The translations under genes were made by a program, and so were the position numbers. Shown piece by piece: positions 35,025 to 43,899 of a stretch of 64,000 nucleotides of DNA. The stretch comes from Massiliimalia timonensis (GTDB taxonomy: Bacteria > Bacillota > Clostridia > Oscillospirales > Ruminococcaceae). The stretch is taken from positions 124,001-188,000 of the forward strand of contig NZ_FYDD01000003.1 of NCBI RefSeq assembly GCF_900186585.1, given 5' to 3'. The stretch's first letter is position 1. Each line of letters starts with the position of its first letter. The notes beneath the pieces were generated by a model that saw nothing but the letters and a program-made list of their open reading frames with translations, did not search any database and was not told the origin of the DNA.

Positions 35025-35063
35025 TTCCCGTTTGGAACGACCTGTTTCAAACGGGATTTTTTT
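35025..35063 (+). terminator. Terminator after the NhaC-family gene
   Basis: The stem TCCCGTTTG/CAAACGGGA is followed by a T run at 35056-35063. Confidence 0.88.
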
Positions 35064-35073
35064 AAAAATCCAC

Positions 35074-35102
35074 TTGATTTTTATGCAGAAAAGAACTATA
35101 CT
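35074..35102 (+). promoter_or_regulatory. Promoter of the IclR / keto-deoxy sugar acid operon
   Basis: TTGATT (35074-35079), 17 bases, TATACT (35097-35102), with the predicted start near 35109. Confidence 0.65.
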
Positions 35103-35132
35103 GCAAATAAAGACATTTCTATTTAAAAATGA

Positions 35133-35148
35133 ATTCGTATATACGAAT
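35133..35148. promoter_or_regulatory. Perfect 16-bp palindrome, candidate IclR operator
   Basis: ATTCGTATATACGAAT lies between the predicted transcription start and the ribosome site of the IclR gene. IclR/KdgR-type regulators bind short AT-rich palindromes of this kind, so autorepression of the operon is likely. Confidence 0.7.
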
Positions 35149-35160
35149 AAGGAGGCTGGG

Positions 35161-35937
35161 ATGAGAGAAACAGAACATCGTTCCACAGCACGGGTCCTTG
35201 ATATTTTGGAATTGCTGGAACATGTATCCAATGGGCTGAGCCTAAAAGAGATCAGCGAGGCGCTGAAAGTGCCAAAAAGCAGTTTATTTCCGATTCTGCA
35301 CACCTTATTGGAACGGGGATATCTGTGTTCAGAATCAAACGGACGGGGCTACCGGCTTGGGAGTATGGCTTTCCAGCTTGGAAACAGCTATCTCAAGCAA
35401 ATGGATGGAGATGAGGAAATTGAAACGGTCATGCAGAAAGTAGTGGATCAATGTGGAGAGACCTGCCATTTTGCGGTATTAGACCGCAGTGAGGTGCTGT
35501 ATTTAAAGAAGATCGATTCCCCACATACCGTGCGGATGACCTCGCGGATCGGGATGCGGATGCCGGCGTATGGGACCGGTCTTGGAAAAGCGCTTTTGAC
35601 CGACCATTCCCTTTCGATGTTGCGGGAGCTGTATCCGGAGGGGCTGAAGCCCTTAACAGAGCATACTGTGACGGATATGGAAGTGTTGGCGGAACAATTA
35701 AAGCAAAGCAAGGAAACAGGATTTTCCAGTGAAAGGGAAGAATCGGACCAAGATATTTGCTGCGTCGCTGTTCCGCTGAGAAAAAATGGAAAAATCGTTG
35801 CGGCGCTCAGCGTTGCCGTCCCCACCTTCCGGGACACGGCAGAAAAGGAAGAACAGATCAAAAAGCTGCTGCAGGAAGCGAAGCAGCGGATCGAGGCGAT
35901 TTTGCAGTTTACAGATTTGGGATTGCCGAACGAATGA
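35161..35937 (+). CDS. IclR-family regulator
   Basis: A 258-residue regulator with an N-terminal winged HTH (TARVLDILELLEHVSNGLSL, then KVPKSSLFPILHTLLERGYL) and the IclR effector domain (MRMPAYGTGLGKALL, EEDQDICCVAVPL-like). AAGGAGG precedes the ATG. It is first in the operon with the keto-deoxy kinase, aldolase and dehydratase, and probably responds to a 2-keto-3-deoxy sugar acid. Its stop overlaps the first possible start of the kinase. Confidence 0.9.
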   Translation: MRETEHRSTARVLDILELLEHVSNGLSLKEISEALKVPKSSLFPILHTLLERGYLCSESNGRGYRLGSMAFQLGNSYLKQMDGDEEIETVMQKVVDQCGETCHFAVLDRSEVLYLKKIDSPHTVRMTSRIGMRMPAYGTGLGKALLTDHSLSMLRELYPEGLKPLTEHTVTDMEVLAEQLKQSKETGFSSEREESDQDICCVAVPLRKNGKIVAALSVAVPTFRDTAEKEEQIKKLLQEAKQRIEAILQFTDLGLPNE

Positions 35938-35951
35938 AAGAAGGTGTTGTT

Positions 35952-36899
35952 TTGGAGCTTGTCACATTAGGGGAAACTATGGTTTGCTTTGTCCCACGGG
36001 AGGATGGAAAACTGGGGTATCAATCTGACTTCCAGATGAAGATTGCAGGTGCAGAAAGCAACTGTGCCATTGGATTGCAGAAGCTGGGGCATTCCGCCTG
36101 CTGGATCAGCCGGGTGGGAGCAGACGAGTTCGGAGAGTTTGTGAAACGCTCGGTCCGGGCAGAGGGCGTATCTATCAGCGGAGTTACAGAAGACGGAGAA
36201 CATCGGACAGGCGTGATGTTTAAGCAGACCCTTGCGGGGAATGAAACCACTGTCACCTATTATCGGGAGGGCTCGGCGGCAAGCTTTCTTTCCCCAAACG
36301 ATATATCAGACGAACAGATCAAAGGGGCGAAGATCCTGCATTTGACCGGGATCACGCCGGTACTTAGTGATTCCTGCAAAAAGGCCGTGTACCGGGCGAT
36401 CGAGCTCGCGAAAGGATACCATGTTCCCGTTAGCTTTGATCCCAATATCCGGCTGAAGCTGTGGAAAGGACAGGATCACACCAACCTGATCCGGGACTTA
36501 GCCGGCCGGGCCGATTACCTTCTGATGGGACGGGAAGAGGCGGAATATCTCTATGGGACGGGGGAACCGGAGCGGTTGCAGGCGATGCTGTGCCGGCAGG
36601 GAACTGTTCGGTATTTAGCCGTAAAAAATGGGTCACAGGGGGCCGAGGTGTGTTCTGCAACAGAACTGATCTCCATCCCACCGTATCCGTGCCATTGTAT
36701 CGACCCGATCGGCGCAGGCGATGCCTTTAACGCTGGGTTTTTAAGCGGTATTCTAGAGGGGAAAAGCCTAGAAGAATGTGGTATGATCGGTGCTGTCTGC
36801 GGGGCTATGGCCACCCAGACAAGAGGAGATATAGAGGGCTATTTATCTAAAGAGGAGTTGGCGCGGCTGCTTTCAGGGCAGAAAGCGGCATACCGCTAA
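35952..36899 (+). CDS. kdgK: 2-keto-3-deoxy sugar acid kinase (PfkB family)
   Basis: It phosphorylates 2-keto-3-deoxygluconate or -galactonate at O-6. The 315-residue PfkB kinase has FQMKIAGAESNCAIGLQKLG and the catalytic GAGDAFNAGFLSG. The TTG at 35952 has AAGAAGG 6-7 bases upstream; an ATG at 35934 overlapping the IclR stop would add six residues. With a galactonate-type dehydratase two genes on, the substrate may be 2-keto-3-deoxygalactonate (DgoK role) rather than the gluconate isomer; sequence alone does not decide. Confidence 0.85.
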   Translation: MELVTLGETMVCFVPREDGKLGYQSDFQMKIAGAESNCAIGLQKLGHSACWISRVGADEFGEFVKRSVRAEGVSISGVTEDGEHRTGVMFKQTLAGNETTVTYYREGSAASFLSPNDISDEQIKGAKILHLTGITPVLSDSCKKAVYRAIELAKGYHVPVSFDPNIRLKLWKGQDHTNLIRDLAGRADYLLMGREEAEYLYGTGEPERLQAMLCRQGTVRYLAVKNGSQGAEVCSATELISIPPYPCHCIDPIGAGDAFNAGFLSGILEGKSLEECGMIGAVCGAMATQTRGDIEGYLSKEELARLLSGQKAAYR

Positions 36900-36913
36900 A
36901 AAGGAGGAGCGAG

Positions 36914-37552
36914 ATGAGAAAATTGATCGAAAAAAATCCCGTGGTTGCCATTCTACGCAATGTACCACTGGATTCCACAAAAGGATATTTGTCGGCTGTG
37001 TTATCGGGCGGAATCGGCGCTGTGGAGATCGCGCTTAATTCAAAGGACGCGCTAAAACAGATTGAAACGGCGAAACTTGTGTTTGGCGATAAAATGGCGG
37101 TGGGCGCTGGAACAGCGGTCACAGTAACGCTTGTGAAGGAAGCGGTGCAGGCAGGAGCTGACTTTTTACTGTCCCCTTCCGCAGACCGGGATGTGCTGGA
37201 GTACTGTGCGGAGCAGGGGATCAAATTGCTGCCGGGCGTGATGACGCCAAGCGATGTCAGCCTTTGCCTGCGGTGTGGATTTGATTTATTAAAATTGTTT
37301 CCTGCCGGGGATTTGCCGCCGCATTACCTGAAGAGCTTGAAAGGCCCTTTTGACAAAAGCGATTATGTAGCGGTCGGAGGGGTGAAAAAGGAAAATGCGG
37401 CAAGCTTTTTTGCACAGGGCTTTTTAGGTGTTGGCGTTGGCAGCAACCTGATCCCGAACGAATTGCAGCAAGCGGGAAACTGGGAACAGGCGGCGGTTGT
37501 GGTACAGGAATTTATGCGGGAAGTTCCGCGGACAGGAGGAAATGACAAATGA
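36914..37552 (+). CDS. 2-keto-3-deoxy-6-phospho(galacto/glu)conate aldolase
   Basis: A class I aldolase that splits KDPG or KDPGal into pyruvate and glyceraldehyde-3-phosphate. The 212-residue protein shows [33 protein letters not shown], and the Schiff-base Lys127 in [16 protein letters not shown] precedes the ATG. Its stop overlaps the dehydratase start (ATGA), so the two are translationally coupled. It could be Eda or DgoA; context favours the galactonate isomer. Confidence 0.9.
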   Translation: MRKLIEKNPVVAILRNVPLDSTKGYLSAVLSGGIGAVEIALNSKDALKQIETAKLVFGDKMAVGAGTAVTVTLVKEAVQAGADFLLSPSADRDVLEYCAEQGIKLLPGVMTPSDVSLCLRCGFDLLKLFPAGDLPPHYLKSLKGPFDKSDYVAVGGVKKENAASFFAQGFLGVGVGSNLIPNELQQAGNWEQAAVVVQEFMREVPRTGGNDK

Positions 37553-38697
37553 AGATCACAAAAGTAAATACCTATTTGGTGCGGCCGAGATGGTGCTTTG
37601 TGGAAATACAAACAGACGAAGGCTTCACTGGCTGGGGTGAGCCGGTGATTGAGGGAAAAGCACAGACAGTGCAAAGCTGTGTGGAAGAGATGACAGAATA
37701 TCTGCTTGGAAAGGACCCGATGCGGATCGAAGATTTGTGGTCCACCCTGTACCGCGCAGGCTTTTACCGCGGAGGACCTGTTTTGATGAGCGCTATTGCC
37801 GGGATCGATCAGGCGCTGTGGGATATCAAGGGAAAGTTTTACGGGGCACCGGTCTATGAACTGATGGGCGGCACCTGTAGGGATAAAATGCGGGTCTATT
37901 CCTGGATCGGCGGGGACCGGCCCAGCGATGTTGCGCGGGATGCCTTGGAAAAGAAGGCAAAAGGCTTTTCCGCCATTAAAATGAACGCGACTGAGGAACT
38001 GCAGATGGTCGACAGCTATGAAAAGATCGACGAGGTTTTGGAACGTGTGGCGGCGATCCGAGAGGCGGCAGGGAAACATTTTGGGATCGCAGTGGATTTT
38101 CATGGACGGGTCCATAAGCCAATGGCAAAGATCTTGGCAAAGAAGCTGGAAGAATTTGATTTGATGTTCATTGAGGAACCGGTGCTGTGCGATAATATGG
38201 AAAGCTTTCGTGATGTAGCAAGGGCGTGCAATATCCCGATCGCTACCGGGGAGCGGCTTTTCTCGCGCTGGGATTTCAAGCGGCTGCTGCAGGGCGGTTA
38301 TGTAGATATCATCCAGCCTGACCTATCCCACGCAGGAGGCATTACCGAGGTGAAAAAGATCGCCGCTATGGCTGAAGCCTATGATGTGGCTTTAGCACCG
38401 CACTGCCCGCTGGGACCGATCGCGCTGACCTCCTGCCTGCAGGTGGACGCGACCAGCTACAATGCGTTTATTCAGGAGCAGAGCATAGGGATTCATTACA
38501 ATACCGGCGCCAGCGTGCTGGATTACATCACCAATCCAGAGGACTTTACTTTTACAGATGGCTTTGTGGAGCTTCCCAAGCTGCCGGGGATCGGTGTTGC
38601 CGTGAACAAGGAGCTGGTGGAGCGGGAAAACAAGACCCCGCATCAATGGAAAAATCCGGTTTGGCGGCATGAGGATGGCTCTATCGCAGAATGGTAA
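37549..38697 (+). CDS. dgoD: Galactonate dehydratase-type enolase-superfamily enzyme
   Basis: An enolase-superfamily acid-sugar dehydratase of 382 residues, the length of DgoD. It starts [20 protein letters not shown] and has [11 protein letters not shown], the metal-ligand region ([31 protein letters not shown]) and [13 protein letters not shown] with the catalytic His. It dehydrates D-galactonate (or a close stereoisomer) to the 2-keto-3-deoxy acid for the two enzymes before it. Together they make a complete short pathway to pyruvate and GAP. Confidence 0.87.
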   Translation: MKITKVNTYLVRPRWCFVEIQTDEGFTGWGEPVIEGKAQTVQSCVEEMTEYLLGKDPMRIEDLWSTLYRAGFYRGGPVLMSAIAGIDQALWDIKGKFYGAPVYELMGGTCRDKMRVYSWIGGDRPSDVARDALEKKAKGFSAIKMNATEELQMVDSYEKIDEVLERVAAIREAAGKHFGIAVDFHGRVHKPMAKILAKKLEEFDLMFIEEPVLCDNMESFRDVARACNIPIATGERLFSRWDFKRLLQGGYVDIIQPDLSHAGGITEVKKIAAMAEAYDVALAPHCPLGPIALTSCLQVDATSYNAFIQEQSIGIHYNTGASVLDYITNPEDFTFTDGFVELPKLPGIGVAVNKELVERENKTPHQWKNPVWRHEDGSIAEW

Positions 38698-38714
38698 GAT
38701 TTTCAAAAAGCCGG

Positions 38715-38743
38715 TTGTGCAACCTTGAAAAACAGTGTATAAT
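38715..38743 (+). promoter_or_regulatory. Promoter of the GH3 glycosidase gene
   Basis: TTGTGC (38715-38720), 17 bases, a perfect TATAAT (38738-38743), in the 82-base gap after dgoD, so GH3 expression can be independent of the IclR operon. Confidence 0.65.
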
Positions 38744-38779
38744 ATAGGTATTTCAAAGCATAAGGAGGCAACTGATATC

Positions 38780-41500
38780 ATGACCAGAATGCAGGAGCTT
38801 TGCCGGGCGGCAGGCACAGAGGGTGCAGTGCTGCTGAAAAATGCAAACCAGGCATTGCCGATCCAAAAAGGGGAGGTCGTGTCTGTTTTCGGGCGGATAC
38901 AGCTCAATTACTATAAAAGCGGAACCGGTTCCGGAGGTTTGGTGAACGTGGACTATGTGGTGGATATTCCCGATGGGCTGCGTGCCGCCGAAGGGATCGC
39001 TATCAATGAAGAACTGTACCAGACCTATCAGGAATGGGAAATTTCCCACCCGTTTGATAAGGGGAAAGGCTGGGCGCAAGAACCGTTTTGCCAGGAAGAA
39101 ATGGAAGTTTCTGATGAACTGGCGCAGCAGGCGGCCGAAAAATCTGACCTGGCGCTGGTGATCATTGGAAGGCTGGCCGGGGAAGACCGCGACAGCGAAG
39201 CGGTAAAGGGGAGCTATTACCTTTCTGATGGAGAAGAAGCTATGCTCCGCACAGTCCGCGCCCATTTTAACAGGGTAGTAGTTTTGCTGAACGTAGGCAA
39301 CTTACAGGATATGAGCTGGGATCACCTTTGTGACGCGGTGATGTATGTTTGGCAGGGCGGCCAGGAAGGCGGAAATTCCGTTGCTGATGTATTGACAGGA
39401 AAGGTGAGCCCAAGCGGAAAACTGAGCGATACCATTGCGCTTTCTCTGGATGATGTGCCGGCAATGAAAAACTTCGGTGATCCGGATAAAAACGCCTATG
39501 AAGAGGATATTTATGTCGGATACCGTTGGTTTGAAACTTTTGCGCCGGAAAAAGTGAAGTATCCATTTGGATTTGGGCTTTCTTACACAACCTTTGCTTG
39601 GAAATTAGTGTCTTTTCAAGAAACGGTGGATGATTTTTCAGTGACAGTCGCGGTGGAAAATACCGGAAGCGTTCCGGGAAAAGAAGTTATTCAGGTTTAT
39701 GCAGGGATTCCGCAGGGAAAATTGGGGCAGCCCAGCAAGGTGCTTTGCGGCTTTGCCAAGACGAATGTTTTACAACCGGGACAAGAACAGGAAATGACTG
39801 TTACTGTGCCGAAAAATGTACTGGCGTCATACGACGACAGCGGCGTGACCGGGCATCGTTCCTGCCGTGTACTGGAAGCAGGAGAGTACCTGATTTATGC
39901 GGGTACCAGTGTCCGTGATACTCAAATAGTATCCCAGTTTGTGGTAGACGAACTGAAGATAGTGGAAACTTTGACCGAGTGCATGACTCCGAAGATCCCG
40001 CTTCAAAGGCTACACCCTAAAATGGTGGACGGCAAGCTGATGCCGGAGATGGAGGTTGTACCGCAGCGTACTTATGACTTGATGGAACGGATCGCCTCCC
40101 GCCGACCGGCAGACATTCCTTTTCAGGGCGATCTGGGGATCAAGCTGAAAGACGTCAAAGACGGGAAACATACTATGGACGAGTTTTTGTCCCAGCTGAC
40201 CGATGAAGATCTTGCCTGTATTGTGCGCGGGGAAGGGATGTGTTCCCCGAAAGTCACTTTGGGAACAGCAGGCGCATTTGGCGGGTTAACGCCTCATTTA
40301 AAGGAACTGGGGATTCCGGCAGGCTGTTGTGCGGATGGCCCTTCCGGCATCCGTATGGACTGCGGGACCCGTGCTACCAGTGTTCCGAGCGGCACACTGC
40401 TGGCCTGTACCTTTAACGAAGAATTAAATGAAGCTTTGTTTGAAGAAATGGGGGCTGAAGTAAATAAAAACAGAATAGACACCCTGCTAGGGCCGGGAAT
40501 CAATATCCACCGCAGCCCGTTAAATGGGAGGAACTTTGAGTATTTTTCGGAAGATCCGTTCCTGACTGGAAAGATGGCGGCTGCGCAGCTACGTGGAATG
40601 CACAAACACGGTGTGACCGGGACGATCAAGCATTTCTGTGCCAATAATCAGGAATACCGGCGTACCTTTATCAGTTCTGATATGTCGGAACGTGCGCTTA
40701 GGGATATTTACCTGCGTGGTTTTGAAATGGCAGTCAAGGAAGGAGATGCCCGTTCGATCATGACCTCCTATAATGCAATCAATGGCATTTGGGCGGCAGG
40801 GAACTATGACTTGTGTACGACGATCCTGCGCGGTGAATGGGACTTTACCGGGATCGTGATGACCGATTGGTGGGCAAAGATGAACGATGAGGACGAAGAA
40901 GCTACTGTGAAAAATACCAAAGCAATGGTCCGTGCGCAGAACGACCTGTTTATGGTGACAGTAGACGCGCTGAAAAACACTCAGGATGACAATACGGCAG
41001 AATCTTTGGCGAACGGCACCCTGACCCGCGGGGAATTGCAGCGGAGTGCTGCAAATATCTGCAGGTTTTTAATGAATTCACCCTGCATCGAGGAACGCAA
41101 GAAAACAAATGTTGATGGCGGGGAAGAAGATGATCGTCCGGCTGAAGAAAAACTGGATTTTGTGATCCACGAGGATACGGTATTAGATGTTCGGGGCATC
41201 GAGGGAACTCGCGGTACCAGTACGATCTATACAGTTCTGACTATTAAGGAAGGGACCTATGAATTAACGGTAAAGGCTTCTAGCGAAGCGGGTGGAGTTG
41301 CTCAAATTCCAGTGACCATTTCTATGCGCCACCACACTGCGACTTTCTCCTTTGTGGGAACTGGCGGCGAAACAGTTGAGAAAACCTCTAAAATTTCACT
41401 GGATCAGGGGAAAGAGTATTTGAAGATCTATTTTGGCCAAAGTGGCTTGGATTTACAGGAACTGCATTTCCATAAAATCAGCGACAAAAAAGAGGATTAA
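38780..41500 (+). CDS. GH3 beta-glycosidase with reversed domain order
   Basis: A 906-residue glycoside hydrolase family 3 enzyme (probable beta-glucosidase). The usual C-terminal domains come first: the GH3 C-domain with GTGSGGLVNVDYV and GRLAGEDRDS (~1-260), then a fibronectin-III-like domain (~290-400). The catalytic barrel follows (~460-780; CADGPSGIRMDC, GPGINIHRSPLNGRNFEYFS, KHFCANNQE), with the nucleophile Asp696 in VMTDWW. This order is known from some Ruminococcus and Butyrivibrio enzymes. No signal peptide is seen, so it is cytoplasmic and probably acts on imported oligosaccharides. Confidence 0.88.
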   Translation: MTRMQELCRAAGTEGAVLLKNANQALPIQKGEVVSVFGRIQLNYYKSGTGSGGLVNVDYVVDIPDGLRAAEGIAINEELYQTYQEWEISHPFDKGKGWAQEPFCQEEMEVSDELAQQAAEKSDLALVIIGRLAGEDRDSEAVKGSYYLSDGEEAMLRTVRAHFNRVVVLLNVGNLQDMSWDHLCDAVMYVWQGGQEGGNSVADVLTGKVSPSGKLSDTIALSLDDVPAMKNFGDPDKNAYEEDIYVGYRWFETFAPEKVKYPFGFGLSYTTFAWKLVSFQETVDDFSVTVAVENTGSVPGKEVIQVYAGIPQGKLGQPSKVLCGFAKTNVLQPGQEQEMTVTVPKNVLASYDDSGVTGHRSCRVLEAGEYLIYAGTSVRDTQIVSQFVVDELKIVETLTECMTPKIPLQRLHPKMVDGKLMPEMEVVPQRTYDLMERIASRRPADIPFQGDLGIKLKDVKDGKHTMDEFLSQLTDEDLACIVRGEGMCSPKVTLGTAGAFGGLTPHLKELGIPAGCCADGPSGIRMDCGTRATSVPSGTLLACTFNEELNEALFEEMGAEVNKNRIDTLLGPGINIHRSPLNGRNFEYFSEDPFLTGKMAAAQLRGMHKHGVTGTIKHFCANNQEYRRTFISSDMSERALRDIYLRGFEMAVKEGDARSIMTSYNAINGIWAAGNYDLCTTILRGEWDFTGIVMTDWWAKMNDEDEEATVKNTKAMVRAQNDLFMVTVDALKNTQDDNTAESLANGTLTRGELQRSAANICRFLMNSPCIEERKKTNVDGGEEDDRPAEEKLDFVIHEDTVLDVRGIEGTRGTSTIYTVLTIKEGTYELTVKASSEAGGVAQIPVTISMRHHTATFSFVGTGGETVEKTSKISLDQGKEYLKIYFGQSGLDLQELHFHKISDKKED

Positions 41501-41505
41501 CAAAA

Positions 41506-41548
41506 ACGGCGGGGACTTGTTTGCAGGAGTCTCCGCCGTAAAATTTTT
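41506..41548 (+). terminator. Terminator after GH3 gene
   Basis: The stem ACGGCGGGGACT/AGTCTCCGCCGT has one mismatch and is followed by AAAATTTTT. Confidence 0.8.
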
Positions 41549-41584
41549 GGTGCAAAGAAAAATGAAAAAAATCGAAAAAAAGTC

Positions 41585-41613
41585 TTGCTTTTTTATTTTG
41601 ATTCTGGTATAAT
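41585..41613 (+). promoter_or_regulatory. Promoter of the tRNA-Leu gene
   Basis: TTGCTT (41585-41590), 17 bases, a perfect TATAAT (41608-41613), 31 bases before the tRNA. Confidence 0.75.
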
Positions 41614-41643
41614 ATATATCGTTGACACGGCAATAGCCTGTTT

Positions 41644-41730
41644 GCGAGGGTGGCGGAATTGGCAGACGCGCTAGATTCAGGTTCTAGTGGGAGCAATCCT
41701 GTGTGGGTTCAAGTCCCATCCTTCGCACCA
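41644..41730 (+). tRNA. tRNA-Leu (anticodon CAG)
   Basis: An 87-base class II tRNA. The acceptor stem GCGAGGG pairs with CCTTCGC (one G-U pair), the D arm is TGGCGGAATTGGCAGACGCG, the anticodon stem CTAGA/TCTAG encloses the loop TTCAGGT (anticodon CAG, codon CUG), then come a long variable arm, the T-loop GGTTCAAGTCC and encoded CCA. It has its own promoter and a terminator. Confidence 0.97.
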
Positions 41731-41733
41731 TGA

Positions 41734-41767
41734 TTGGGTGACAAAAAAGATGTCACCCAATTTTTTT
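41734..41767 (+). terminator. Terminator after tRNA-Leu
   Basis: The stem TTGGGTGACA/TGTCACCCAA is followed by TTTTTTT. Confidence 0.92.
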
Positions 41768-41848
41768 CAGTATTCATGCGGGTTTGCGGGCTTTTTGGAG
41801 CAAAATCTGAAAAACCATGGATGTCCAAAAATAAAACCGAATCAAATA

Positions 41849-41904
41849 GCGAGAAAGCGGAGCCTCGGGCCTGATTTTTCAGGCCCGAGGCTCCGCTTTC
41901 TCGC
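41849..41904. repeat. Perfect 26-bp inverted repeat with TTTT loop
   Basis: The left arm (41849-41874, starting GCGAGAAAGCGGAGCC) and right arm (41879-41904) are exact complements around a 4-base loop, followed by a T-rich tail. It comes 80 bases after the tRNA terminator, with no gene between. It may be an extra terminator, a dispersed palindromic element or a decayed mobile-element end. Its inner 12-mer AAAGCGGAGCCT also forms the stem at 20840-20876. Confidence 0.85.
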
Positions 41905-42071
41905 GTTTTTATCCTTTTTTCGGCTGCCAGAAGTGCAGAAGCTTCCGGCAGTTTCATAGATAGATCGACGAATCTCTCCGCAAAGGAGAGCTTTTAAACC
42001 CTCAAATTACATGGCGGCAATAATCTTCTTCTCCCTATGATCACTTACCAGCCGGTAAGCTTTAAGTTTGA

Positions 42072-42230
42072 GGGGTACCCTACAAGGTGCCGGTTGAGTA
42101 TGTGAATATAAAAATTTATGATGATTCCTTTCCGTCTGAAGTATTAAAATGGGATAAGCGCGATTATATTTGTGTTGCTGGTCACATGGAGCATATATAT
42201 CAACATACTGCCTACAATAGAGACATTTGA
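42072..42230 (+). pseudogene. Possible 3' fragment of an unidentified gene
   Basis: An open stretch of 52 codons without a sound start reads like real protein (VPVEYVNIKIYDDSFPSEVL, then KWDKRDYICVAGHMEHIY) and ends at a natural stop just before a strong terminator. No parent family is recognised. The surrounding 41905-42071 shows only a small hairpin (CTCTCC/GGAGAG near 41974) and no gene. It is probably the tail of a deleted gene; low certainty. Confidence 0.35.
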
Positions 42231-42255
42231 ACAAGATATCACTCTGTACCGTCAT

Positions 42256-42302
42256 AAAACAAATGGGGAAGGCGTTAAAAAATGCCCTCCCCATTTGTTT
42301 TA
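42256..42302. terminator. Bidirectional terminator before the AraC-type gene
   Basis: The stem AAAACAAATGGGGAAGGC / GCCCTCCCCATTTGTTTT (one bulge) is flanked by A and T runs. Confidence 0.88.
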
Positions 42303-42306
42303 TCTA

Positions 42307-42957
42307 CTATATCTGTGCCTCAGTTCCTTTAGGAGGAACGGTCCGAAGGATTTTTTTATAACTGGTTGGGCTGATGCCCAATTGATTTTTAAAGGTTCTG
42401 GAAAAATGACATAGATCAGCAAAGCCCAATGTATAGGCAATATCATTGAGAGAAAGCTTGGGATCAGACAGCAGCTTCAAAGATAGCTGGATTTTACGGA
42501 ATAGAACAAATTGCATCGGCGAGGTGTTAAAGAAATTTTTAAATACTTTACTGAAATAAAATTTGCTCATATGCAGCTCTTCGCTTAATTGTTCCAACGT
42601 GATTTTTTCGTAAATGTGATTGTCAACGTAGACGTAAACTGCATCTACAAACCAGGAATTCTCCTTGACGCTGCAACGGTTAATTTTGCTTAAATAGGGC
42701 TTGGTGATCTTAATGACCGTCTGGTAAATGAAAGAGGAAAGGTCATACTCAAAGTCATGAGATTGTTGGCTGGTAATTTCAAAGCAATGGTAAATGCAAT
42801 CAATAACAGACGTATCTTGCAGGATGATCGGCAGGCATCCATGAACATAGAGACAGTTTAAGATAGGGGTGAGCATTTTTCCACGAAAATGGAAAAATAT
42901 AATATGGGCAGTATCCACTTTGTCGGTATAATACTTGTGATGATCTGTTAGTTTCAT
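42307..42957 (-). CDS. AraC-family regulator, N-terminally truncated
   Basis: A 216-residue protein with the double HTH of AraC/XylS at its C-terminus (ITLEQLSEELHMSKFYFSKV; LSLNDIAYTLGFADLCHFSR). The first ATG lies inside the cupin sensor domain: the frame continues upstream as KKYTLKGGQGILMKLTDHHK and then hits a TGA, so about 50-60 N-terminal residues of the sensor are missing. AGGGGATTTTA precedes the ATG, so expression is possible. It is either a degraded gene or a constitutive short regulator. Confidence 0.75.
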   Translation of the reverse strand: MKLTDHHKYYTDKVDTAHIIFFHFRGKMLTPILNCLYVHGCLPIILQDTSVIDCIYHCFEITSQQSHDFEYDLSSFIYQTVIKITKPYLSKINRCSVKENSWFVDAVYVYVDNHIYEKITLEQLSEELHMSKFYFSKVFKNFFNTSPMQFVLFRKIQLSLKLLSDPKLSLNDIAYTLGFADLCHFSRTFKNQLGISPTSYKKILRTVPPKGTEAQI

Positions 42958-43108
42958 TAAAATCCCCTGGCCGCCCTTTAATGTATACTTTTTCGTTCAT
43001 TTCAAAAGCCTGGATAAAACACCTGATTCAAAACAGAAACAGCAGAAAAGGGCACTGCCAGAAAAAGTATATATTACCACGAAATACCGAAGAAATGGGG
43101 CGTTGAAG

Positions 43109-43813
43109 ATGTTGGATCCACACAGACCGGAAAGCGGAAAGATCAACAAAAGATCTGTAGTTGACTTAATTATGGATCAACTGCTTTCAGACATTACAAG
43201 TGGGGTATATCGGCCGGGGACAAAACTACCCAATGAATATGAACTGATTGAAAAAATGCAGGTCAGCCGGAATTCCCTGCGGGAAGCGATTAAAATTTTA
43301 ACGGCGATGGGGATCGTAGAGATCCGGCGAGGCGATGGCACCTATGTTTGCTCACAGGTAAACCCATCCGTTTTTGACAATGTGGTGTACAGTATGATCT
43401 CTGGGGAAAGCACCAGCGCCGAAATGCTGGAGCTTCGCCAGATTTTAGATGATGCAACAGTAAGACTTGCGATCGAGAAGATTACGGAAGAAGAAATGCT
43501 GCGGCTGGAACAAAACATCCAGCAAATGCGTGTCGCCCTTGCTGAAGGAAAAACAGGTCTTGCCCAGGAATTGGATTTAAACTTCCATATGGTTTTGATC
43601 GAAAGCTGTAAGAATGTGTTTTTTATCCGTATTGCCAAAGGTGTGTATGGTATTTTTGAACGGTCGATCGGGCAGAATGTATGCTTAGAAAAATTAGATT
43701 CCAAAGCGCCGGTCTACCATCAACGGATATTAGAGTGTATCCGTGAAAAAGATTACCGCAGGGTCCATCAGGTAGTCGCGGATTCTTTAATTACTTGGAG
43801 AGAGCGTCTATAA
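43109..43813 (+). CDS. FadR-type GntR-family regulator
   Basis: A 234-residue regulator with an N-terminal winged HTH (SGVYRPGTKLPNEYELIEKM, then VSRNSLREAIKILTAMGIVE) and a FCD effector domain (ELRQILDDATVRLAIEKI; metal-type LDLNFHMVLIESC and late VYHQRILECI). It heads the split-transketolase operon 86 bases upstream and is the obvious candidate controller, probably sensing a sugar acid or sugar phosphate. The start is uncertain between TTG 43103 and ATG 43109; GGGG lies upstream. Confidence 0.88.
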   Translation: MLDPHRPESGKINKRSVVDLIMDQLLSDITSGVYRPGTKLPNEYELIEKMQVSRNSLREAIKILTAMGIVEIRRGDGTYVCSQVNPSVFDNVVYSMISGESTSAEMLELRQILDDATVRLAIEKITEEEMLRLEQNIQQMRVALAEGKTGLAQELDLNFHMVLIESCKNVFFIRIAKGVYGIFERSIGQNVCLEKLDSKAPVYHQRILECIREKDYRRVHQVVADSLITWRERL

Positions 43814-43899
43814 TAGGGGATTACACAGCAGTACGCTGTGTAATTCTCAAATACATACTACGTCCTATGTTTAAATATTCTTAGGAAAGAAGGGATTAT

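Noticed and set aside
42172-42414. An 80-codon plus-strand frame starting MLLVTWSIYINIL
   Set aside because: It runs through the terminator hairpin at 42256-42302 and into the AraC gene on the other strand; no ribosome site.
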